From NCBI GenBank assembly GCA_002712005.1, contig PASP01000003.1, positions 1 through 59,382 on the forward strand: 59,382 nt of DNA, in the 5' to 3' direction. Below the pieces are notes generated by a model. It ran no database searches, had not been told where the DNA came from, and saw only the letters and a list, made by a program, of their open reading frames with translations. The stretch is from Halobacteriovoraceae bacterium. GTDB lineage: Bacteria; Bdellovibrionota; Bacteriovoracia; Bacteriovoracales; Bacteriovoracaceae. Made by a program: the position numbers and the translations under genes. Each line of letters starts with the position of its first letter. Positions within the stretch are counted from its first letter, which is position 1. Positions 50,223 to 57,562 of this stretch are shown piece by piece.

Positions 50223-51287
50223 ATGAATGAACTAGTTGTAATTAACGAATCAAAAGAAAAAGAAATTGAAATATTCTCCACACCAAAAGGGCTCGAGCCA
50301 ATATTGGTTGAGATAAGAAAACAGCTTGATGAATTTGTTCCAGATATGACCACCAATAAGGGACGCAACGAAATCAGAACAATGGCCCAAAAGGTTAGAA
50401 ATACCAAGTCATACATTGATGGAAAAGGTAAGGATCTCGTAGCTGAATTAAAAGATATCCCAAAAAAAATTGATGCTGAAAGAAAAAGAGTAAGGGATAC
50501 ACTCGATAAATGGCGAGATGAAGTGAGAAAACCTTTAACCGATTGGGAAAATGCTGAAAAGGAAAGGGTTAAGTTCTACGAGAATAAACTAAGGGCACTA
50601 GAGGGCTATCTCGTTCCAAATATGGAATTACCTTCTGATCTACTAAAGACAGATTTAAGTGATATTGAAAATTATGAAATCACAGATGAGTGGAAAGAGT
50701 TCAAAGAAAAAGGCCTAGAACTTAAGCAAAAAGGTATAGATGCTCATACTGCCGCTTTAGAAAAAGTCATAAAAGCAGAAAAAGAGAGAGAAGAACTCGA
50801 AAGACTTAGAAAGGCCGAGGAAGAAAGGAAAATAAAAGAACACGAAGAAAACCTTAAGAAAGAAGCGGCAGAAAAAGCAAGGCGAGAAGCAGAAGAAAAG
50901 GCCTTGAAAGAAAAAGAAGAGTATGAGCGTAAGCAAAGAGAGCATGAAGAGCAGATCAAAAGACAAGAGAAAGAAAGGGCTGAAGCAGAAAAACGTGCAG
51001 AACAAGCCAGACTAGATGCTATTGAAAAAGAAAAGCAGTTGAAGCTCCAAGCCGAACGTGAAAAGCAAGAGGCTATTGAAGCCGAAAAAAGAAGACAGGC
51101 ACAAGAAGAAGAAAAAAAGAGAAAAGAAAAGGAAGAGCGTCAGGCCAATGTTAAGCATAGAAAGAAGATCAATAACGAAGCTCTTAAGTGTTTAATGAAA
51201 ATTGATGGCGTTTCTGAGTCTCTAGGAAAACAAATCATTGAGGCAGTTGCAAAAAATGAAATATCAAACGTCAAAATTCAATACTAA
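50223..51287 (+). CDS. Long coiled-coil early phage protein (DUF1351-like)
   Basis: 354 residues. The N-terminal ~140 residues (IFSTPKGLEPILVEIRKQLDEFVPDMTTNKGRNEIRTMAQKVRNTKSYIDGKGKDL) form a domain seen in phage proteins encoded beside RecT/SSB systems. A charged Glu/Lys/Arg coiled coil (about 180-325) follows, and a C-terminal helix-hairpin-like segment (LMKIDGVSESLGKQIIEAVAKNEI) could bind DNA. Its reverse strand also stays open, only because the coding is low complexity. Confidence 0.6.
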   Translation: MNELVVINESKEKEIEIFSTPKGLEPILVEIRKQLDEFVPDMTTNKGRNEIRTMAQKVRNTKSYIDGKGKDLVAELKDIPKKIDAERKRVRDTLDKWRDEVRKPLTDWENAEKERVKFYENKLRALEGYLVPNMELPSDLLKTDLSDIENYEITDEWKEFKEKGLELKQKGIDAHTAALEKVIKAEKEREELERLRKAEEERKIKEHEENLKKEAAEKARREAEEKALKEKEEYERKQREHEEQIKRQEKERAEAEKRAEQARLDAIEKEKQLKLQAEREKQEAIEAEKRRQAQEEEKKRKEKEERQANVKHRKKINNEALKCLMKIDGVSESLGKQIIEAVAKNEISNVKIQY

Positions 51288-51395
51288 CCATTACGACTCA
51301 CGCCCATTTGTGGCCCTGTGCTGCTTATCGGGTGTGATCTGGTACATGGGGATAAGACTAGTAATTTATTTAGTAGGGTAGGAAGGGGTTAAACT

Positions 51396-51661
51396 TTGGT
51401 TAATTTTAATGATCTATATACACAATATGAAGAGTGGTTCCTTGGGAGAGTGAGCAAGCGAAGCTGCAAGCCAAGTCAGTTTGTAACGACTTCTATAATC
51501 AGCTAATTGGGAAAATTGAGCTTAATGATCTGCACAAGTTAAATTTAGATAAGCTTACAAGAGAAAATCAGGAGCTTAAAAAACAGATTAACCATGATGA
51601 ACAAGTGAAAGCATTAAGAATTAAAAAGAGCCAAATGAAAATTCTGAGGTACTTAAAATGA
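51396..51661 (+). pseudogene. Frameshifted small phage gene
   Basis: TTG 51396, preceded by GGAAGGGG, reads MVNFNDLYTQYEEWFLGR and then leaves frame, ending at TAA 51504. In the -1 frame from about 51449 the sequence continues coherently (SEQAKLQAKSVCNDFYNQLIGKIEL...) to the stop at 51661. Restoring one base near 51450 would give about 88 residues ending in a coiled coil. There is no canonical slippery heptamer, so mutation or a base error is likelier than recoding. Confidence 0.5.
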
Positions 51662-51774
51662 ACAATAATCAAACCTTAATCATAATAATTAGCTTTATTG
51701 CCAGCTACTCAGTTTTAATAATTGGAGTTACTTGCTCAATAAAGAACGCATTGAACGGAAAGTGTAATGAGTAA
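51658..51774 (+). CDS. Tiny single-span membrane protein
   Basis: 38 residues, one transmembrane helix (LIIIISFIASYSVLIIGVT) and a short polar end. It overlaps both neighbours at start/stop (ATGA-type), consistent with coupled translation. Function unknown. Confidence 0.45.
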   Translation: MNNNQTLIIIISFIASYSVLIIGVTCSIKNALNGKCNE

Positions 51775-51901
51775 AAAGCAAGATGAAGGAATAGATAAAA
51801 TTCTTTCAATCCTAACCAGAATCGGAGTCGATAGCGAAAGCGAAGAAGGTTTCGAGTTAATAGAAAGAGTTCGTGATGAGCTTGTTAGTATGGGGGAGTG
51901 A
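51767..51901 (+). CDS. Tiny acidic phage protein
   Basis: 44 residues (MSKKQDEGIDKILSILTRIG...ERVRDELVSMGE), helical and acidic, overlapping the previous gene by 8 bases. A further 12-codon frame begins at its stop (51901-51939) and could be a coupler to the next gene. Function unknown. Confidence 0.45.
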   Translation: MSKKQDEGIDKILSILTRIGVDSESEEGFELIERVRDELVSMGE

Positions 51902-51935
51902 TGGGAGAGTATATGTTTAGAGAGGATATAGAATC

Positions 51936-52298
51936 ATGAGCCATTTAGAGATTGTTAAAGAGGTTTTACACGAGAAATTTAAAGGCAAGAGTGTTAACCC
52001 TGATAATAACGGTTGCCTCTATCGAAACGAAAACGGCAAAAGGTGCGTTGTGGGATGCTTTATCCCGGATGATAGCCCTATTTTTGATAATCACAACCAA
52101 GATGAAGCTATTGTTATTGAAGACTGGGGCTTGGCTAACCGTATGCCGCTAACGATGAAAGGGCTTCAAAAATGGCAAGAGATACACGACACGTTAGATC
52201 AATCAAAATCTGTGAATGAACAAAGAGACATATTAATTAACGCATATACGGAGCTAGAAGAAAGGTATCTTAACAAAAGCTTCAATGGAAAATTATGA
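51936..52298 (+). CDS. Hypothetical phage protein (CVVGCFIPDD type)
   Basis: 120 residues. The segment GCLYRNENGKRCVVGCFIPDD resembles a recurrent phage motif (YRnxxGkrCavGclIpDd) with two cysteines, followed by a helical tail. Family function unknown to me. It is the last gene before the terminator that precedes the integrase. Confidence 0.6.
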   Translation: MSHLEIVKEVLHEKFKGKSVNPDNNGCLYRNENGKRCVVGCFIPDDSPIFDNHNQDEAIVIEDWGLANRMPLTMKGLQKWQEIHDTLDQSKSVNEQRDILINAYTELEERYLNKSFNGKL

Positions 52299-52355
52299 AA
52301 GGGCCTAAAGATATTTTAAGAGCATATCAAGGTAAAAAATAATCCCATAACGGGA

Positions 52356-52416
52356 ACCCCCGTCTTAATGTAACCAAAATGGTTGTGTTTGTTGTTGTTG
52401 ACGGGGGTATTTTTTT
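52356..52416 (+). terminator. Terminator ahead of the integrase gene
   Basis: ACCCCCGTC (52356-52364) and GACGGGGGT (52400-52408) form a 9-bp GC-rich stem with a long loop (35 bases), followed by A and a T-run. It would end the early operon or attenuate transcription into int. Confidence 0.7.
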
Positions 52417-52456
52417 ACATAAAACAATGACTTAACGCAAAAGGAAATGAAATAGC

Positions 52457-53764
52457 ATGAACACTCAGTTACTTTCTCCGATTCAATTACGAAAGATCAT
52501 GGAGAATGACGCTATGAGTGTATTTATTACTTATGCGACTCGTACTAAATGTAAAAAGTGTGGGAGCAAAAAATTTTTTCAAGTTGAAGATGAAGATGAT
52601 GGCCACAATATTCCTCAGTGTGCAAAGTGCTTCGTGGGGAAACCTCTTCTTTATCGGGTAGGTTTTTCTATTCCTGAATTGGGGACGAATCGATTTAAGA
52701 AAGTCTTCAAATCAAAAAACGAAGTTGGGGAAAGATTAGATACTTTAACCAAGGCCAAGAATTACAAATCATTTATTGAAAACAAGCTAAAAAAAGAAGG
52801 CCTTAATTTTGATCCAAGAGAAATTGGAACAGAGAGCGAAAGGAAAATCTTTGTAATCGAGTTTCTTTCTCAAGAGTATGTTAAGTATCAGTACAAACGA
52901 CTCAAGAAAGAACAAATAACCCCAGGTGGGCTTGCCAAAAAACTAGGAATTTTAAAAAACCAAGTTATCCCCATTTTTGGGAAATGTAATGTGAAACAAA
53001 TCAATCACTCATTAGTTGAAAGATATCTAATGAACGCAGTTGTTTCCGACTCAATGTATAATGAAATTATCAAAGAGCTTAGAGCAATACTGAATTTTGC
53101 AGCTGTAAACACTTTGATTCAAGCAGTTCCGCCACTTCCAAAGCTTCAAAGGCAAAAGACTTTTAAGGTTGAGGATTTCTATACAGAGGCCGAAAGAAAT
53201 CTGGTCATAGGAAATATTAAGAAGAGATCCCATCAAATCGCTATTCTTATGCTTACTCACTATGTCGCAAGGCAGTCAGAGATAAGATGCTTAAGGTGGA
53301 AAGATATCAATTTTAAATACGAGACAATCTCTTTTAGCCGTCATATTTCAGAAGGTAAGGGGTTAGCTAGGACTCAAGAGCTAGACGGCCTAAAATCGTC
53401 ACCAGAGGCCAAGTTAATTTATCCTTTCTTCCCAGGTTTAAGAGAAATGTTAATCGAAATGACTCCAAGTCTTAGCGGTGAGGATCTTGTTTTTCAAGGT
53501 CGTGGTGGAAACTATCTTGGTAAGAATGTTCTATGGAGCGCATGGACAAGATCAGTAGATGATTTAATTGAAAAGAAACAACTAAACAAAAAAGTTGATT
53601 TACATAGAGGTACGAGAAGTTCAACTCTGAGTATCTTGCTTGAGAAAGGTCACTCAATGCAAGAGTTGAATGAATTGTATGGTGGTAATTTACGGACGAT
53701 GGAAAAACACTATGCTAAACGCAAGATGCAAAATGTAGTTTCCATTTTTGAAAAGGGAGTGTAG
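52457..53764 (+). CDS. int: Tyrosine-recombinase integrase with N-terminal zinc ribbon
   Basis: 435 residues. An unusual N-terminal zinc ribbon (Cys32, Cys35, Cys55, Cys58) precedes a core-binding domain (about 130-220) and the catalytic domain. The Arg-I region is ARQSEIRCLRW, box II is DLHRGTRSST (the usual H-x-x-R reads R-x-x-R unless shifted), and the tyrosine nucleophile is in MEKHYAKR near the C-terminus. It lies 78 bp from attR with arm-type repeats between, and would catalyse integration into the small RNA terminator. Confidence 0.88.
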   Translation: MNTQLLSPIQLRKIMENDAMSVFITYATRTKCKKCGSKKFFQVEDEDDGHNIPQCAKCFVGKPLLYRVGFSIPELGTNRFKKVFKSKNEVGERLDTLTKAKNYKSFIENKLKKEGLNFDPREIGTESERKIFVIEFLSQEYVKYQYKRLKKEQITPGGLAKKLGILKNQVIPIFGKCNVKQINHSLVERYLMNAVVSDSMYNEIIKELRAILNFAAVNTLIQAVPPLPKLQRQKTFKVEDFYTEAERNLVIGNIKKRSHQIAILMLTHYVARQSEIRCLRWKDINFKYETISFSRHISEGKGLARTQELDGLKSSPEAKLIYPFFPGLREMLIEMTPSLSGEDLVFQGRGGNYLGKNVLWSAWTRSVDDLIEKKQLNKKVDLHRGTRSSTLSILLEKGHSMQELNELYGGNLRTMEKHYAKRKMQNVVSIFEKGV

Positions 53765-53765
53765 T

Positions 53766-53785
53766 GGTGTGCAACTGGTGTGCAA
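53766..53785 (+). other. Putative integrase arm-type sites, right arm
   Basis: Two GGTGTGCAA copies start 11 bp apart (53766 and 53777), directly after the integrase stop codon. They copy the spacing of the pair near attL exactly. Confidence 0.6.
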
Positions 53786-53841
53786 TTGCAAAACACTCCC
53801 AAAAAGCCGAATGATTCTAGCGGTTTACTAGAAAAGAAGTT

Positions 53842-53868
53842 CCTTTGCAGGGGGCCCCTTTTTTATTT
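53842..53868 (+). repeat. attR core repeat (27 bp)
   Basis: Identical to 18289-18315. Here the bases to its left are AAGTT rather than GAGAGGGG, so the left arm of the terminator stem is missing and no hairpin forms. It starts 78 bp after the integrase stop and ends 4 bp before the scoB stop codon. Confidence 0.92.
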
Positions 53869-53872
53869 CATT

Positions 53873-54481
53873 TTAGGGAAGTTTACAATCCTCCTCCCTA
53901 ACTCCAGAAGCCAATTTAATAATTTCAAAAGTTTTTCCATTAGGTCTAAAGTGTCCAAGTTCTGTAATGACATCATCGACAACATTTTTTCCTGTTAAGG
54001 GGAGTGATGTTTTCTTTAAGAGTTTTACTTCTCCATGTTTATTAAAATGGGTCATCATAATGAAGATTTTTTTAGCACCATTAACTAAGTCCATAGCACC
54101 TCCCATTCCTGTAACTTTCTTTCCTGGGATCATCCAGTTCGCTAAGTTTCTTTCGCAATCTACTTCCATAGCACCAAGAATACAGTAATCGATATGTCCA
54201 CCTCTTATCATTCCGAAGCTTAATGATGAATCGAAATAGGAGGCAGCTTGATTAATACTTATTGTTTCTTTTCCTGCATTTATAAGTGTCGGAGAGACAT
54301 CCTTTTTTGAAGGTCTCCCAGAAACTCCAAGTACACCATTTTCGGAATGAATCATGATCTCTTTTGAAGGATCAATATTCTCAGCAACGAGTGAGGGAAG
54401 TCCTATTCCTAAGTTTACACTGGAGCCCTTTTCAAGAAGGGTTGCAACATATTTGGCCATTTCATCTTTAGTCCAACTCAT
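53873..54481 (-). CDS. scoB: 3-oxoacid CoA-transferase subunit B
   Basis: 202 residues. It contains the catalytic glutamate motif SENG (IMIHSENGVLGV), GIGLPSLVAENI near the start, and MGGAMDLV, as in ScoB/AtoA-type subunits that move CoA between succinyl-CoA or acetyl-CoA and acetoacetate or another 3-oxoacid. It is paired with the subunit A gene 25 bases upstream. Its stop lies 4 bp from attR, and its native terminator was apparently the one split by the prophage. Confidence 0.92.
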   Translation of the reverse strand: MSWTKDEMAKYVATLLEKGSSVNLGIGLPSLVAENIDPSKEIMIHSENGVLGVSGRPSKKDVSPTLINAGKETISINQAASYFDSSLSFGMIRGGHIDYCILGAMEVDCERNLANWMIPGKKVTGMGGAMDLVNGAKKIFIMMTHFNKHGEVKLLKKTSLPLTGKNVVDDVITELGHFRPNGKTFEIIKLASGVREEDCKLP

Positions 54482-54506
54482 ATTTTAAGCCTTTTCGTAA
54501 TTGTAT

Positions 54507-55202
54507 TTACGATTCATTTGTTTTTAAAAATTCAATATCATTGGCGTAATTTTGTCCTTGGTAGATTCGTTGAACAAAAATTCCCGGTAAATGAATATTT
54601 TCAGGTTCTATTTCTCCATACTCAACAAGTTCTTCAACTTCTACGATTGCTGTTTTTGCTGCCATCGCCATTAAAGGAGAAAAATTTCGTGCTGTTTCTT
54701 TAAACCAAAGATTCCCAAAAGAATCTCCTTTTTGAGCCTTTATAATGGCAAAGTCTGCTTCAAGTGCTGTTTCTAAAATACAGGGACGGTCAAAGTCTTT
54801 TACTTCTTTACCTTCGGCCACTAGGGTTCCATAGCCCGTTGGAGTGTAGAAAGCTCTTATTCCCATACCTGCTGCTCTAATCCGTTCAGAAAATGTTCCT
54901 TGGGGGACAAGTTCGACTTCAATCTCCTTGTTCATCATTCTCTTTTCTAGGTCTGGATTCCCTCCGACATAGGAACAGATTGCTTTAGATATTTTATCTT
55001 GAATAAGAATTTCAACTAATCCTCTGCCGCTATTTCCAATATTATTGGAGATAACAGTGAGATCATTGATATTCATCTTGGCAAGTGCATGTATTGAATT
55101 TTCAGGAATTCCACAAAGGCCAAATCCACCAGACATAATTGTGGAACCGGATTTGATATCAAAGAGAGCATCCTGTGCATTTGAGAAAACTTTTGATTTC
55201 AT
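54507..55202 (-). CDS. scoA: 3-oxoacid CoA-transferase subunit A
   Basis: 231 residues with GSTIMSGGFGLCGIPENSI (CoA-binding glycine signature), NNIGNSGRGLVEIL, SYVGGNPDLE, and IRAAGMGIRAFYTPTGYGT. Typical ScoA/AtoD features. It forms a heterotetramer with ScoB. Operon neighbour upstream is a class III aminotransferase, so the acid may come from amino-acid breakdown. Confidence 0.92.
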   Translation of the reverse strand: MKSKVFSNAQDALFDIKSGSTIMSGGFGLCGIPENSIHALAKMNINDLTVISNNIGNSGRGLVEILIQDKISKAICSYVGGNPDLEKRMMNKEIEVELVPQGTFSERIRAAGMGIRAFYTPTGYGTLVAEGKEVKDFDRPCILETALEADFAIIKAQKGDSFGNLWFKETARNFSPLMAMAAKTAIVEVEELVEYGEIEPENIHLPGIFVQRIYQGQNYANDIEFLKTNES

Positions 55203-55222
55203 AATATTACCTATTGCTTTAC

Positions 55223-56446
55223 CTACTTAGATAGAAGTTTGTTTAACGTTTTTAATGAAGACTTGAGAAGTCTTATGGGTGTATTTAAATGGGGAGCTAG
55301 AATTAAATTCTCTCGAATAATAGAGGCATAGATTCCATTTTCGATTAAGGACTCAATGGTTAGTTTATCTTGGATCTCAATGGCCATTAGATGTCCAATA
55401 TGACGAACTTTAAACCCTCTGAAAGAAAGATCTCTAGCGAACTCGGTAAGGATCATGAGGATTTCATCCGCATGTTTTTGAAACGACCTTTGTTCGGTTA
55501 GATCTAAAGTCGCTTTTATAGCACTAAGGCCTAATGGGTGGGCATAGTGAGTAAGACCACAGGAAAGAATTTTATCATCATATCTTTTGGAGAGTTTGTT
55601 ACAAACGAGAACACATCCAATTGGAAAAAAGCCTCCGCTAATTGCTTTAGCACATACAATAAAGTCTGGTTTAAGAAAGGGATAGTGATCAATACCAAAG
55701 AATGGTCCCGTTCTATAAACTGCACAGACGACTTCATCCATAATTATTTTAATTTTATATTTATTAGCTAAGGATTGTATCTTTTTATAATAGAGAGGGT
55801 GGGGGATATAGACACCATTTCCACCTGTAATCGTTTCAAGACAGAATGCAGCTATTTTATTAGATCCGTGTTTAAGGATAATTCTTTCTATACCTTCGCC
55901 TTTTGGATCTTCTTCTGGGCCAGGAATTCTTACTGTCCATTGTCTTGGAAGTAAATGTTCATCATTTCGCCAGTCTCCAGTAACACTTAGCGCCCCCATT
56001 GTGGCACCGTGATAGGACTTTTTACGGGCCAATATAATATTTTTACCCGTTAACTGTCTTGCCATTTTTAAAGCATTCTCTATCCCCTCGCTGCCACTTA
56101 GGGTATAGAAGCATTTGTAGTCTTTGCTTAATTTCCCTGTTTGAGGAGAATATCGTTTAGCCTTTTCAATGAGTCGAAGTGAGACTTCTTTTTTGAGGTC
56201 AAAAGTATGTTTGGGGAGTGCAATAGAGAATAAACTCATCTGCTTTTTTATGGCCTCCGTAATCATTTTATTTCGAAGTCCAAAGCTGGCCTGATAACTC
56301 ATAGAGGAAAGATCGACTATCTTTTTGAGATGAGGACGATAAGTTGATCCTTCAACGATATGAAAGGCGTGAGGTGAGTTTTTGCTAAGCTCTAAGGTTG
56401 TAGGAGCTTTTTGTTTGGACCACGTAATAAAATAAGGTAATTCCAT
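55223..56446 (-). CDS. Class III (ornithine/acetylornithine-type) aminotransferase
   Basis: 407 residues, PLP fold type I. The PLP-phosphate loop is SGSEGIENALKMAR, then YHGATMGALSVTG, the Asp in IIMDEVVCAVYRTG, and the PLP lysine in CAKAISGGFFPIG. This class uses terminal amino groups of substrates such as ornithine, lysine, gamma-aminobutyrate or diaminobutyrate; the substrate is not determined by these motifs. It is co-transcribed with the CoA-transferase genes downstream and the C45-type gene upstream. Confidence 0.85.
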   Translation of the reverse strand: MELPYFITWSKQKAPTTLELSKNSPHAFHIVEGSTYRPHLKKIVDLSSMSYQASFGLRNKMITEAIKKQMSLFSIALPKHTFDLKKEVSLRLIEKAKRYSPQTGKLSKDYKCFYTLSGSEGIENALKMARQLTGKNIILARKKSYHGATMGALSVTGDWRNDEHLLPRQWTVRIPGPEEDPKGEGIERIILKHGSNKIAAFCLETITGGNGVYIPHPLYYKKIQSLANKYKIKIIMDEVVCAVYRTGPFFGIDHYPFLKPDFIVCAKAISGGFFPIGCVLVCNKLSKRYDDKILSCGLTHYAHPLGLSAIKATLDLTEQRSFQKHADEILMILTEFARDLSFRGFKVRHIGHLMAIEIQDKLTIESLIENGIYASIIRENLILAPHLNTPIRLLKSSLKTLNKLLSK

Positions 56447-56490
56447 TTTTAGTACCTCAGCTTATCTTCCTATAAGCTATAAACTATAAA

Positions 56491-57552
56491 TTAGAGCTTA
56501 TGAGTTCGTTCACAATAGTTACTGTCTTCTAGCTTGCAGCCTCTCCAAACAAAGAATTCTTTTGTTTGGTGATTGAAAACCCCACCGCCACAAGTTATAG
56601 AAGGGTCTTGAGCTCCACTTTGGTAGTGTCCGCATAAGCTCTTAGGATAGTTGTCATGACTTTGGAGAGCATCGATGAGGTTTTGTCCATTGACTAGGGA
56701 GTCGATCTTTTCTTCCATTACTTTATAGCGATCAAAAGAAGTAGAATTTCGTGATATGGCCTCTTCTTGTTTCTTTGCTTCTTCATTTAAACAATGATTT
56801 GTATGAAATATCGCTTTATTTTCTTCCTCTTCATCAATTTTATGACTGCGCTGCTGAAACTGGGGTGATATTTCCCAATTTTCCCAAGTTTTACCATTGG
56901 AGAGGATGTAGTTATGACCAGATGTTGGTGAAGCATTAAGAAGAGAATCTTTGGCCTCATGTATTTGACCTGCTTGTAATATTTTTCTAACCATCGCTGG
57001 CCATATCACTCCGGCTTTGGCCTTTTGCGTGTTGATATTATTGACTCCTATAAAAAGAGAGTGTTTATTGGCCCCCATCATTCCCAAGCAGCCCACAAGT
57101 GAGTACACTATCCATTGACCTGGAAGTTCTATAGTGCAGACGTAATTCTTAGCTGAAGAGTGCATATCCCATGTTTGACCACTTATATTCTCTTCTTTTT
57201 TTAGGCCAACACTTGTACAGCCCTGGTCAGTTAAATTGATATCTCTAAAGTCAGTATAATTATTAAGAATGATAATATCAGTTAGGCTACTATCTGAGCC
57301 TTTAATAATTCCTTCTAATTCTTTGTATAGTTCAGGATAGTTCACTTGAGTATGTTGGGCCTGTAATTGAGCCAGCTCATCAAGATGACTTTTAAGAGCT
57401 GGATTTTTTTGTATCATTAAGTCTCTTCTAATTTGGGAGAGCTCTTTGATTTCTTGACGAAATTCTTCACCATGAGCCTTTCCCCATATAACTGGGGATT
57501 TATTTAGCTCATACTGAATGTGGGGGAAATTACAATCTGTTGTCTTGGACAT
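56491..57552 (-). CDS. C45-type acyltransferase/peptidase (penicillin acyltransferase-like)
   Basis: 353 residues. The N-terminal nucleophile motif is GCTSVG (Cys at about residue 111), followed by GQTWDMH, as in the acyl-CoA:6-aminopenicillanate acyltransferase / peptidase C45 family. Those enzymes self-cleave at Gly-Cys to expose the Cys as N-terminal nucleophile. Further family traits are LVGCLGMMGAN and FIGVNNI. It would transfer or remove an acyl group from an amine. Intergenic spacing of 10 bases from the fusion gene supports an operon. Confidence 0.75.
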   Translation of the reverse strand: MSKTTDCNFPHIQYELNKSPVIWGKAHGEEFRQEIKELSQIRRDLMIQKNPALKSHLDELAQLQAQHTQVNYPELYKELEGIIKGSDSSLTDIIILNNYTDFRDINLTDQGCTSVGLKKEENISGQTWDMHSSAKNYVCTIELPGQWIVYSLVGCLGMMGANKHSLFIGVNNINTQKAKAGVIWPAMVRKILQAGQIHEAKDSLLNASPTSGHNYILSNGKTWENWEISPQFQQRSHKIDEEEENKAIFHTNHCLNEEAKKQEEAISRNSTSFDRYKVMEEKIDSLVNGQNLIDALQSHDNYPKSLCGHYQSGAQDPSITCGGGVFNHQTKEFFVWRGCKLEDSNYCERTHKL

Positions 57553-57562
57553 ATTTTACCTT

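Larger units (their letters stand above)
18289..53868 (+). mobile_element. Complete-looking temperate siphovirus-like prophage, about 35.6 kb
   Basis: It is bounded by a perfect 27-bp direct repeat (18289-18315 and 53842-53868), with an integrase gene ending 78 bp before the right repeat. It encodes all expected modules: replication, lysis, packaging, head, connectors, tail with tape measure, fibre, repressor/Cro, recombination and integrase. Nearly all genes read rightward; the exceptions are the repressor and one moron. A tail tube, a frameshifted chaperone and a tape measure with no sheath protein indicate a long non-contractile tail. Several small accessory genes carry nonsense or frameshift lesions, so functionality is uncertain. 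Confidence 0.93.

Noticed and set aside
50744-51005. Long minus-strand open frames opposite the coiled-coil gene
   Set aside because: They arise from the Glu/Lys-rich codons of the plus-strand protein and give only Ser/Phe-rich nonsense.
52295-52342. 15-codon frame MKGPKDILRAYQGKK before the terminator
   Set aside because: Too short to support, although it overlaps the previous stop like its neighbours.
53810-53835. TTCTAG/CTAGAA inverted repeat near attR as a replacement terminator for scoB
   Set aside because: The stem is short and AT-rich and has no T-tract on the minus strand.
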